Below are positions 1-7,638 of a stretch of 31,369 nucleotides of DNA, in pieces. Origin of the DNA: Anaerolineaceae bacterium UBA4781 (lineage in GTDB: Bacteria > Chloroflexota > Anaerolineae > Anaerolineales > Anaerolineaceae). A program made the position numbers and the translations under genes. The stretch spans positions 1-31,369 of the forward strand of contig DHHD01000087.1 in NCBI GenBank assembly GCA_002403105.1, written 5' to 3'. How positions within the stretch are numbered: the first letter of the stretch is position 1; each line of letters opens with the position of its first letter. Under the pieces are notes generated by a model that ran no database searches, was not told where the DNA came from, and worked only from the letters and a program-made list of their open reading frames with translations.

Positions 1-2
1 GA

Positions 3-1064
3 GAATATCTTCCCGCCGAAAGCATTGCTGCATTGAAAAAAAACAAAGTTGCCATCAAGGGACCGTTAACAACCCCGGTGAGTGAAGGATATACCTCACT
101 CAATGTTACGCTGCGTAAAGAATTGGATCTTTACAGTTGTGTTAGACCGGTCAGTTGGTTTCCCGGATTACCCTCCCCTTTGACCAATCCCGAGCCGGTG
201 GATGTAATCATCTTTCGCGAGAATACTGAAGATCTGTACACAGGTATTGAATTCCCGGCAGAGAGCAAGGGAAATACAATCCTTCTTAATCTTTTAAAAA
301 CAGAATTTCCTGCAGAATATGCCCGTTTGCGCTACAAGCAGGTAATAGGTATTGATCTGAAACCCATATCGAAACAAGCGTCACAGCGTATCATGCAGGC
401 TGCTATTCGCTGGGCAACAAAGAATAAACGAAAAAAGGTAACCATCATTCACAAAGGCAATATCATGAAATACACCGAAGGTGCTTTTCGAAATTGGGCC
501 TACGAGGTGGCAGAAGAGGATTTTCAGGATTTTTGTTATTCAAAACGCACCTGGAAAAATATAGCAGATAAGAACGGTAAAGAAAAAGCGAATCTTGAAA
601 GAATCAGCGCATTGGAACACGGAAAGATTTATGTGGATGATCTAATCGCCGATAATGCTTTTGCCAAAGCCATCGCTAATCCTGCAGATTTTGATGTCAT
701 TGTAACAACCAATCTCAATGGTGATTACCTTTCGGATGCCTTTGCAGCACTGGTAGGAGGAATCGGAGTTTCACCTGGAGCCAATATTAATTACGAACAA
801 GGTTGGGGTTTGTTCGAAGCCAATCATGGTTCGGCTGAAGATATCGCCGGTCAAGATAAAGCGAATCCCAGTTCACTTATCTTATCAGGTGCAATGATGT
901 TCGATTTTCTGGGTTGGCATGAAGTAGCAGTACTCATCCGCAACAGCGTTGAAAAAACCATTCAGGCCGGAACCGTAACTTTTGATCTGCATGCCCAATT
1001 GCCAACCAGCACACTGGTTAGCACTTCCCAATTTTCTGCGCTCGTTATGAAAAACATGGAATAG
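3..1064 (+). CDS. icd: Isocitrate dehydrogenase, 5'-truncated, predicted NAD+-dependent
   Basis: This enzyme oxidatively decarboxylates isocitrate to 2-oxoglutarate. The reading frame is open to the window edge, so the N-terminus (about 60-70 residues of a roughly 416-residue family) lies upstream. The TTG at 33 is internal. Visible family motifs are the substrate loop TSLNVTLRKELDLY, FRENTEDLYTGIEF, KGNIMKYTEGAF and the metal-binding NGDYLSDA. By alignment to the E. coli enzyme (from memory), the cofactor positions Lys344, Tyr345 and Val351 are here Asp, Ile and Ala (HGSAEDIAGQDKANP). Tyr391 and Arg395 are Phe and Ala, and Cys332 is Trp. Asp/Ile/Ala at 344/345/351 are the changes known to switch E. 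coli IDH from NADP+ to NAD+, so I infer NAD+ use. The aconitase gene follows after 16 bp, probably in one operon. The family assignment is secure; the cofactor call is inference. Confidence 0.95.
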   Translation, partial: EYLPAESIAALKKNKVAIKGPLTTPVSEGYTSLNVTLRKELDLYSCVRPVSWFPGLPSPLTNPEPVDVIIFRENTEDLYTGIEFPAESKGNTILLNLLKTEFPAEYARLRYKQVIGIDLKPISKQASQRIMQAAIRWATKNKRKKVTIIHKGNIMKYTEGAFRNWAYEVAEEDFQDFCYSKRTWKNIADKNGKEKANLERISALEHGKIYVDDLIADNAFAKAIANPADFDVIVTTNLNGDYLSDAFAALVGGIGVSPGANINYEQGWGLFEANHGSAEDIAGQDKANPSSLILSGAMMFDFLGWHEVAVLIRNSVEKTIQAGTVTFDLHAQLPTSTLVSTSQFSALVMKNME

Positions 1065-1080
1065 AGAGAGAAACCTTATC

Positions 1081-3771
1081 ATGAATCATGATTTTGATTT
1101 TACAAAACGAACCCTCACCATTCACAATCAAAATTTTCAGTTTTTCAGCGTACCTGATCTTCAAAATCAGGGATATGAAAATATCGAGAAAATGCCTTAT
1201 TGTATGCGTATTCTCCTCGAAGGAATGCTGCGTAATTGCGAATTAAAAGGATTCACCAGGGAACATATTCTCGCATTCCTGAAAGAAGATCACTCGAATC
1301 AAGAAACGATCCTTTTTCAACCCAGCCGTATCATTTTGCAAGATTTCACCGGCATTCCTGTTTTAAACGATCTGGCCGCTCTGCGATCAGCTGCTGCCCA
1401 AAAAGGTATCGACCCTCGATCCATCAATCCAGTGGTCCGTACCGATCTGGTGGTCGATCATTCTCTACAAGTAGATTATTCTGGATGCGAGCAGGCAGAA
1501 GAATTGAACAAAGAATTGGAATTAAAACGCAATCGTGAACGTTATGAATTTCTTCGTTGGAGCGAGCAAGCCTTTCAAAATCTTCATGTCGTCCCCCCAG
1601 GCAACGGTATCATCCATCAGATCAATCTCGAATACCTGGCAGAGGTAGTATCCATCCAACAGATTGTTGAAAAACCGACCTTGGTTCCTGATTGTGTTCT
1701 AGGAACCGATTCGCATACCACCATGATCAATGGATTAGGTGTGGTAGGTTGGGGTGTAGGTGGTATTGAAGCACTGGCTGCTATGTTGGGTTACCCCATT
1801 GAATTCACCATTCCCAAGGTTGTCGGACTGCGACTAACTGGTCATCTTCCAAAAAATTGCACGCCAACAGATTTAACCCTTACGATAACCAGTCGATTGC
1901 GCCAACACAGGGTGGTGGAGAAATTCGTAGAAGTATATGGGGAAGGTGTTCAGAATCTTTGTTTGGAAGACCGTGCAATGATCTCCAACATGACCCCCGA
2001 AAGCGGTGCTACCATCACCTATTTCCCCGTGGATGAACAAACATTGGATTATCTGCGGCTTACCGGGCGCGATGAAAAGAAAATTGCACTAGTGGATGCT
2101 TTTTATAAGGCACAGAATTTATTCCGTTTCCCGGGCAGCCTTGATCCCAAATACGATGAGAGCGTGGAAATTGACTTGAGTAAGATCGAACCGGTGCTTG
2201 CTGGACCAAAGCGCCCATTCGATCTGATCCCAGTTTACAAAATGCACGAAGAGTTTCCCGCCTCGCTCACTGCTCCCTCTGGGCAACATGGGTTCGGGAT
2301 GGAAGAAAAAGTTAGTAATCAATGCTACACACTGGAAATAAATTCACAGCAATATGAAATTACACATGGCGCGGTTATTCTGGCAGCCATCACTTCGTGT
2401 ACCAATACTTCCAACCCGCAAGCACTGCTGGAGGCGGGGTTGCTAGCGAAAAAGGCAATCAAAAAAGGGTTGAGTGTTAAACCATACATCAAAACCAGTT
2501 TCACTCCCGGTTCATTGGTCGTGGATGCTTATTTGACTAAAAGTGGATTACTACCCTATCTTTCAGAATTGGGTTTTCAGGTAAGCGGGCATGCTTGCGC
2601 CACCTGCATAGGTAATTCCGGTTCCCTTCCCGATTCAATCACCAATCTTGTTCAACAAGGCTTAGTGGGGGCAGCGGTTATATCGGGCAATAGAAACTTC
2701 GAAGGACGCATTCATAAGAGTATTAAAGCCTGTTATCTGGCATCTCCAATGCTTGTTCTCGCATACGCCATTGCAGGAACAGTGGATATTAACCTAACGA
2801 CTGATTCCATTGGCATTAGTGCAACGGGAGAACCGGTATTTTTTGCAGATATCCTACCTACCCCCGCTGAAATTCAAGAACACTTGCAACAGATAAACGG
2901 AGATATTTTTCATAAAGTTTACGATCAAGGTTTAGTCGGCAGTATCCAGTGGTCGGAATTAAAAGCCAAATCCGGTTGGCTTTTTAATTGGAACTCAAGA
3001 TCAAGTTATCTTTTAGAACCACCTTTTATTCAGAATATTTTTAATACATGTATCGATATTAAAGGTGCCAGAGCACTGGCGTTCTTTGGAGATTCCATTA
3101 CGACCGACCACATCTCCCCGGCTGGAAAGATCAGCGCTGATAGCGATGCAGGAAAATATCTGCAAGTTCTGGGTTGTAATCCGGCAGATCTGAATAGCTA
3201 TGGTTCCAGGCGGGGCAATCATGAAGCTATGGCAAGGGGCACCTTCAGTAATCCAAAACTGCATAATAAATTGATACCAGAAAAAGATGGGGGATTGACC
3301 GTTTTTCTACCAGATAAGCAGGTGATGACCATTTACGAAGCCGCGGATTGTTATAAAGAGAAAAACATTCCGGTTATTCTCATTGCCGGTAAACAATATG
3401 GCACCGGTTCCAGCCGCGATTGGGCTGCCAAAGGGCCATTTTTACTGGGAGTGCGGGCTGTGCTGGCAGAAAGTTATGAACGTATCCACCGCTCGAACCT
3501 GGTGATGATGGGTATCTTGCCACTGCAGTTCCTGAAGGGCGAAGGGGCTGCTGGATTTGATATAAAGGGAACAGAGATTTTTTCGATTCTTGGCATTGAA
3601 AACCTTCGCCAACCTGGCCAAATCCTCACTGTTCAAATGATCGATAGCGATGCACATCTTTCAAAATTTCAGGTTATTGCCAGATTGGATACCTTAACGG
3701 AATTGCTGTATTATCACAAAGGAGGTATTCTGCCTGCCATTTTTACAGATCTGTATGGTAAGAATGAATAA
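1081..3771 (+). CDS. acnA: Aconitate hydratase (AcnA/IRP1 type)
   Basis: This [4Fe-4S] enzyme interconverts citrate and isocitrate and supplies substrate to the adjacent isocitrate dehydrogenase. At 896 aa it has the usual AcnA length. The N-terminal region carries the motif VLGTDSHTTMINGLGVVGWG (about residues 207-226). The three cluster cysteines are at Cys440 (TSCTNTSNP), Cys506 and Cys509 (GHACATCIGNSG), almost the same numbering as in IRP1-type aconitases. The C-terminal swivel domain has FGDSITTDHISPAG and YGTGSSRDWAAKGP. The ATG at 1081 lies 16 bp after the icd stop, with a purine-rich GAGAGA stretch upstream. Without other TCA genes in view, the pair most likely makes 2-oxoglutarate for glutamate synthesis in an anaerobe. 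That role is inferred. Confidence 0.96.
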   Translation: MNHDFDFTKRTLTIHNQNFQFFSVPDLQNQGYENIEKMPYCMRILLEGMLRNCELKGFTREHILAFLKEDHSNQETILFQPSRIILQDFTGIPVLNDLAALRSAAAQKGIDPRSINPVVRTDLVVDHSLQVDYSGCEQAEELNKELELKRNRERYEFLRWSEQAFQNLHVVPPGNGIIHQINLEYLAEVVSIQQIVEKPTLVPDCVLGTDSHTTMINGLGVVGWGVGGIEALAAMLGYPIEFTIPKVVGLRLTGHLPKNCTPTDLTLTITSRLRQHRVVEKFVEVYGEGVQNLCLEDRAMISNMTPESGATITYFPVDEQTLDYLRLTGRDEKKIALVDAFYKAQNLFRFPGSLDPKYDESVEIDLSKIEPVLAGPKRPFDLIPVYKMHEEFPASLTAPSGQHGFGMEEKVSNQCYTLEINSQQYEITHGAVILAAITSCTNTSNPQALLEAGLLAKKAIKKGLSVKPYIKTSFTPGSLVVDAYLTKSGLLPYLSELGFQVSGHACATCIGNSGSLPDSITNLVQQGLVGAAVISGNRNFEGRIHKSIKACYLASPMLVLAYAIAGTVDINLTTDSIGISATGEPVFFADILPTPAEIQEHLQQINGDIFHKVYDQGLVGSIQWSELKAKSGWLFNWNSRSSYLLEPPFIQNIFNTCIDIKGARALAFFGDSITTDHISPAGKISADSDAGKYLQVLGCNPADLNSYGSRRGNHEAMARGTFSNPKLHNKLIPEKDGGLTVFLPDKQVMTIYEAADCYKEKNIPVILIAGKQYGTGSSRDWAAKGPFLLGVRAVLAESYERIHRSNLVMMGILPLQFLKGEGAAGFDIKGTEIFSILGIENLRQPGQILTVQMIDSDAHLSKFQVIARLDTLTELLYYHKGGILPAIFTDLYGKNE

Positions 3772-3777
3772 TTCTTT

Positions 3778-4752
3778 TTAGGGTATTCTGGAAACCATTC
3801 GTGAGGTATTATCCAATACTTCTAATTCTTTGGCAGTGAGTTCAAAATCCATCACTGCTGCATTTAGTTGTGCTTGTTTGGCAGTGCTTGCGCCCTGAAT
3901 AGCGACCACTGTTTCTCCGTGAAATTGGATCACCCACCGCAACGCGATTTGAGCAGATGTCAGTTTGTGTTCTTCAGCAATCTCACGCAATACCGTAATG
4001 AGTGGAGAAATTCTGCCCAAGGATCTTGCTTGAAACGCCGGCAGGTATTTTCGAAAACCAGACCTTTTTCGAATCAATCCACTTTGCTCGTGAAAACGTC
4101 CGGTCAATAAACCCTGAGCCAACGGTGAATAAGCAATAATCGTAATTTTATTTTGGCGTGCATAATCCAGCACTCCATTAAATTCAATAGAACGATCAAG
4201 CAGGTTAAACCGCATCTGATTGGATGTTAATGCAAGACGGTTGGCTTGCAATACTTCATGTGTTTTTCTCATGCGCGGTAGTGAGAAATTGCTTACACCG
4301 ATGCATTCAATTCTCCCGTTTCGAACAAGCCCAGCCATGTGCTGCATTTGACTTTCTACTGAAGACAAACTGGCAGGACTATGTACCTGCAATAAAGTAA
4401 CGGGGTATGGAGAAAGGTTCTTTTCTCGATCGCAAAAGGTTTTTTCGATAGAATTTGCGAATCGCAGTACAGGATTCCATTTGGTAGCAATAACAACGTC
4501 TTCTTTTTTTTCATTCAAATGTTGTAGGGAAGCCGATAGCATTTGTTCCGACATTCCATTGCCATACACCTCAGCAGTGTCAAACCAATTAACCCCACCT
4601 TGCAGGGATTCTTGAATGACAGCAGTGATGGTACTCTCGTCCATTTCCCCCCAGAAACTACCTACTAATCCATGATTTCTAGAGAACTGCCAGCAGCCCA
4701 ATCCAATTGAAGAAATTAAATAAGTACTGTTCCCCAATTTCCTGTTATTCAT
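3778..4752 (-). CDS. Aldo/keto reductase family protein
   Basis: This is a probable NAD(P)H-dependent oxidoreductase with an (alpha/beta)8 fold. The substrate is unknown. The AKR tetrad is visible: Asp and Tyr in VNWFDTAEVYGNG, Lys in IATKWNP, and His in LLQVHSP. Later motifs IGVSNFSLPRM and YSPLAQGLLTGRF are typical of the Tas/YajO-like and potassium-channel-beta-like branch. I place the start at the ATG at 4752, giving 324 aa and the family-like beginning MNNRKLGNSTYLISSIGLG. A longer frame from a TTG at 4797 lacks a good ribosome binding site, while AAGAGAT precedes 4752. It follows tatC by 60 bp on the same strand and could be the last gene of the tat operon. It ends 6 bp from the convergent aconitase stop. 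The specific reaction cannot be assigned. Confidence 0.9.
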   Translation of the reverse strand: MNNRKLGNSTYLISSIGLGCWQFSRNHGLVGSFWGEMDESTITAVIQESLQGGVNWFDTAEVYGNGMSEQMLSASLQHLNEKKEDVVIATKWNPVLRFANSIEKTFCDREKNLSPYPVTLLQVHSPASLSSVESQMQHMAGLVRNGRIECIGVSNFSLPRMRKTHEVLQANRLALTSNQMRFNLLDRSIEFNGVLDYARQNKITIIAYSPLAQGLLTGRFHEQSGLIRKRSGFRKYLPAFQARSLGRISPLITVLREIAEEHKLTSAQIALRWVIQFHGETVVAIQGASTAKQAQLNAAVMDFELTAKELEVLDNTSRMVSRIP

Positions 4753-4812
4753 TAAATATCTCTTCGAGATTGCTTTACTTTCTTTGTCAGATTTCAAAAA
4801 TCATTATGTATC

Positions 4813-5541
4813 TTACAGTTCTGATTTCTTTTCTTTCCCGTTTGCCAGAAACGCAAATAAAATGCTGATGAAATAGAGACCGATCAGAGGAATCATAAGC
4901 AAACCCATATTCACCGGATCGACCGTAGGTGTGATAACCGCGGATAACACAGCAATAATGATCACAGCATAACGCCATTGTTTAAGCAACATGCCAGCGG
5001 TAACAATTCGTAATTTAGCCAAAATAAAGACAATTAATGGCATTTCAAAGGAGACACCTATCCAAAATAGTAGATTGGTGATGAATTTTATATAACTGGA
5101 GAAACGTGGAATGGTCCGCACATCCATAAAAGACACTAAAAATTCTAACGTTCTTGGAAGCATAATATAAAAAGCAAAGTAAATACCAACCAAAAAGAAA
5201 ACTGTTCCGAAGACCAACCCGATGAATACCCAACGTCGCTCTGTGGGTTTCAAACCAGGAAAGATAAAAGCCAGCACTTCGTACAAAATAACAGGCAGCG
5301 CGATGATCACACCGCACATCAAAGAAACCCGCGTAAAAACACCAATATTTTCTGTAACTTCAATTGATTGCAGAGCTGTAATTCCCCCAATTGGTTGAGT
5401 AAGAATATCAATGGTTTTCTCAGCGAATGTAAAACTGAGGAGCGTAGCAATTACAAGCGCAATTAACGCAATGAAAAGCCGTTTGCGAAGTTCCTCAATA
5501 TGAGACCAAAATGGCATACTGGTTTTTTCTTCGTTTGGCAT
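4813..5541 (-). CDS. tatC: Sec-independent protein translocase subunit TatC
   Basis: TatC is the polytopic receptor subunit of the twin-arginine translocase, which exports folded, often cofactor-bearing proteins. At 242 aa it has the normal length. The hallmark N-terminus reads MPFWSHIEELRKRLFIAL, followed by about six hydrophobic segments. The conserved loop FIFPGLKPTERRWV and the downstream YIKFITNLLFWIGVSFEMPL are typical. The C-terminal part contains the usual VLSAVITPTVDPVNMGLLMIP motif. The start at 5541 is preceded by a GGTGGG sequence. A second ATG eight codons in (MPFWSH) would also be acceptable. The gene lies 8 bp after the tatB-like gene, which shows tight operon coupling. Confidence 0.96.
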   Translation of the reverse strand: MPNEEKTSMPFWSHIEELRKRLFIALIALVIATLLSFTFAEKTIDILTQPIGGITALQSIEVTENIGVFTRVSLMCGVIIALPVILYEVLAFIFPGLKPTERRWVFIGLVFGTVFFLVGIYFAFYIMLPRTLEFLVSFMDVRTIPRFSSYIKFITNLLFWIGVSFEMPLIVFILAKLRIVTAGMLLKQWRYAVIIIAVLSAVITPTVDPVNMGLLMIPLIGLYFISILFAFLANGKEKKSEL

Positions 5542-5549
5542 ATCCCACC

Positions 5550-5897
5550 CTATGATTGTGGAGGTTCCTTTGTTTTATCTGTTTGCTCTTCTTGCGATTT
5601 AAGAACAGGTGGATGAATGTGACCCGAAATCGGATTTCTTAGATCGGGATTCAAAGCACGATTGATTTCTTTTACCTCGTCTTCTATATTCGCTTCATTG
5701 ATGATCTTTCTGGGAATGTCCCTTATCTCTCGGGATGTTTTCACTGCATCTTTCCAAAATTGGGAACGCGTCACCTTCCGGATGGTTTTTCCCAGATCTC
5801 TGGCACCCTCAACCATTTTTTGAGGCCCAAGGATGATCACCATCAGAATCAAGATAAAAATTACTTCAGAAAAACCGATCCCACCAAAGATTTGCAT
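5550..5897 (-). CDS. tatB: Twin-arginine translocase TatA/TatB family subunit, TatB-like
   Basis: This is a single-span membrane subunit of the Tat translocase. The N-terminus MQIFGGIGFSEVIFILIL is the transmembrane segment, followed by the hinge ILGPQKM and an amphipathic helix. The Pro-Gln after the glycine, the 115-aa length and the long charged C-terminal tail (about 50-115) favour TatB over TatA, whose version in this locus has LFGPGRI. In many monoderm-type lineages the TatA/TatB split is blurred, so the symbol is tentative. The gene sits between tatA (12 bp gap) and tatC (8 bp gap). The tail ends in a polar, proline-rich stretch with no recognised domain. Confidence 0.85.
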   Translation of the reverse strand: MQIFGGIGFSEVIFILILMVIILGPQKMVEGARDLGKTIRKVTRSQFWKDAVKTSREIRDIPRKIINEANIEDEVKEINRALNPDLRNPISGHIHPPVLKSQEEQTDKTKEPPQS

Positions 5898-5909
5898 TGC
5901 AATCGAAAA

Positions 5910-6125
5910 TTATTGGCCCTTTTTATCTTCTTGGCTTTTTACGGATTGTTCATCTGTGCCAGCATCTTCATTTTTCTTAGTATCCGATTTTGAACCACCC
6001 AAGCCATCTTTAAAAGCTTTGATACCCTGCCCTAATTCACCCGCCACTTTTGCAATTCGACCAGGTCCGAATAAGAGCAGAACCAAGAACAGCAGACCAA
6101 AAATCTCTAAATATCCTAAATGCAT
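5910..6125 (-). CDS. tatA: Twin-arginine translocase subunit TatA
   Basis: TatA oligomerises to form the protein-conducting element of the Tat system. The 71-aa protein has a hydrophobic N-terminal helix (about residues 4-20), the phenylalanine-glycine hinge LFGPGRI, the amphipathic helix with ELGQGIKAFKDGLGG, and a short acidic/lysine tail. This matches the TatA pattern closely. It is the first gene of the tatA-tatB-tatC minus-strand operon. AGGAGAA lies just upstream of its ATG, and a TATAAT hexamer (minus strand, 6157-6162) lies about 30 bp upstream. Confidence 0.95.
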   Translation of the reverse strand: MHLGYLEIFGLLFLVLLLFGPGRIAKVAGELGQGIKAFKDGLGGSKSDTKKNEDAGTDEQSVKSQEDKKGQ

Positions 6126-6156
6126 TTTTTTCTCCTAATTTCCGTCTATTAACGAG

Positions 6157-6204
6157 ATTATAACAGGGTGATATTAAAAATATCATCTAAATAATTCATA
6201 TAAT
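6157..6204. promoter_or_regulatory. Divergent tatA/sortase promoter region with central palindrome
   Basis: The 134-bp divergent gap holds two TATAAT hexamers. One reads towards tatA (6157-6162, minus strand) and one towards the sortase gene (6199-6204, plus strand). Between them is a perfect 7-bp inverted repeat, TGATATT at 6169-6175 and AATATCA at 6179-6185, with a 3-bp spacer. No good -35 box is evident for either direction. The palindrome is placed so that one bound protein could affect both promoters, but this is AT-rich DNA and chance remains possible. Confidence 0.4.
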
Positions 6205-6259
6205 ATATGAGAACCATAAATACTCTTTGAAAAATGTAGAAGAGAAGTAGATTATTTTC

Positions 6260-7597
6260 ATGACAAAAAAACGGATCTTATTCATCATCGGCATCCTTCT
6301 CATTCTGTATGCTGTTTATAACATCATCATGTTGCAGGCATCAGAAACCTACAGCAATCTGGAAAACGAAAACCTGGTCAATCAAGCAGGGTTCGTACCT
6401 CTCCTTGCAGCAGAAGAAGAAATATTAAACGATGGAAACACAAACGGCAATTCCCAAACGGGAAATCAACCAGACCACATCAGCATTCCAAAGATAAATC
6501 TTGATGCACCGGTAGAAGTTGCACGTGCTGTAACCACGATCATTGGCGAAGAAGAATATATCCAATATCTTGTCCCCGAGAAATACGCTGCCGGGTATCA
6601 TGAAAACTCTGCCCCCCTTGGAGAGATCGGTAATACTGTGATCAGCGGCCATCATAATGCATACGGCGAGGTTTTTAAAAATCTTTACCAGCTTGTAGAA
6701 GGTGATTTCATCAATTTGTTTAGCGAGGGAAAGCTCTACCAGTACATCATAACGAACGTGATGATCTTTGAAGAAAAGGATCAGCCTCTTGATGTCAGAT
6801 TGGAGAATGCTCGTTGGATCTTACCATCAGAGGATGAACGTATAACCCTGGTAACTTGTTGGCCGCAAGACTCTAACACGCACCGCCTTGTCATAGTGGC
6901 AGTTCCTTTTTCAACTGCACAAAGCCCTTCCAGTCAGGAAATATGCAGCCAAGATGAACTGATTAAAGTAAATGGCCAATTTTTCAATGAGTACATGAAG
7001 GTAGTATATTTTTCTGAATATGCATCAGAGATTTCAACAGATCAACGTCAGGTAATCATGGATCTGTACGAAATCCAAGGGGATGTTGTGGAGCTTGATG
7101 ACAATTATTGCCAATCCAGTCTTAAAACCAACCTCGTAGAATATATTAAAACTCGCATGTTGCAAACAAGCTTTAATCAGATTTCATATCAGGGTGAAGA
7201 GTACCGTGAGTTAATGCAATTGATCGATTCGTATGAGGATATTCTTGAGAGCTATTTTGGAACCTATGAGGAATCCACAAGAGAAGAAATTTTACATTCT
7301 TTCCAAAGCAGCATGCGATTCATCCCATCTTCAATTTCTACCTCTATCGTGGCGAAAAATACCGAAGAAAAATCTTTGAATGTTCGTGAAAAAGCCACTG
7401 CTAATTCTCGGTTTCTTGGATCCCTATCAAGCGGTTCCAGTACAATTGTCATTGGTAAAAGTTTGGATGGAGAATGGCTGCTCATTCCCTATAAAGAATC
7501 ATTGGGATGGATAAAGCTTTCTTATACTGAATTAAATACACCCATTGAAATGATCCCAGAAGTTTTAAATCAAATCGTTGCTCAAGCAGAAGAATAA
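6260..7597 (+). CDS. Sortase with C-terminal SH3b domain
   Basis: This is a membrane-anchored transpeptidase-like enzyme expected to act outside the cell on cell-wall-sorted or pilus-type proteins. Residues 5-25 form one N-terminal membrane segment. The sortase domain spans about 72-218. It has the catalytic His in VISGHHNAYGEVF (about 131), the catalytic Cys200 in TLVTCWP and Arg209 in THRLVIVAVP. The Cys context is closest to class E/F-like sortases. Residues about 224-350 are a predicted mostly helical, charged stretch that I do not recognise. Residues about 360-425 are a bacterial SH3 domain (LNVREKATANSRFLGSL ... EWLLIPY ... LGWI), often involved in binding peptidoglycan. Normal sortases of this type stop near 220 aa, so the 445-aa length reflects a C-terminal extension. 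No LPxTG-type substrate is encoded in the window. Confidence 0.88.
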   Translation: MTKKRILFIIGILLILYAVYNIIMLQASETYSNLENENLVNQAGFVPLLAAEEEILNDGNTNGNSQTGNQPDHISIPKINLDAPVEVARAVTTIIGEEEYIQYLVPEKYAAGYHENSAPLGEIGNTVISGHHNAYGEVFKNLYQLVEGDFINLFSEGKLYQYIITNVMIFEEKDQPLDVRLENARWILPSEDERITLVTCWPQDSNTHRLVIVAVPFSTAQSPSSQEICSQDELIKVNGQFFNEYMKVVYFSEYASEISTDQRQVIMDLYEIQGDVVELDDNYCQSSLKTNLVEYIKTRMLQTSFNQISYQGEEYRELMQLIDSYEDILESYFGTYEESTREEILHSFQSSMRFIPSSISTSIVAKNTEEKSLNVREKATANSRFLGSLSSGSSTIVIGKSLDGEWLLIPYKESLGWIKLSYTELNTPIEMIPEVLNQIVAQAEE

Positions 7598-7626
7598 TCC
7601 CTATAGATTGATTAGAATATTTGTTC

Positions 7627-7632
7627 TATAAT
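7627..7632 (+). promoter_or_regulatory. Candidate -10 box for a leaderless radical SAM transcript
   Basis: A perfect TATAAT is followed by ATGGATATG. Initiation 7 nt after the hexamer would place the transcript start at the A of the ATG at 7639. No ribosome binding site precedes either ATG. A clear -35 box at normal spacing is absent, so this is a suggestion only. Confidence 0.35.
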
Positions 7633-7638
7633 ATGGAT

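Noticed and set aside
4753..4797. A 15-residue N-terminal extension of the aldo/keto reductase from a TTG
   Set aside because: It lacks a ribosome binding site and adds a charged stretch not typical of the family.
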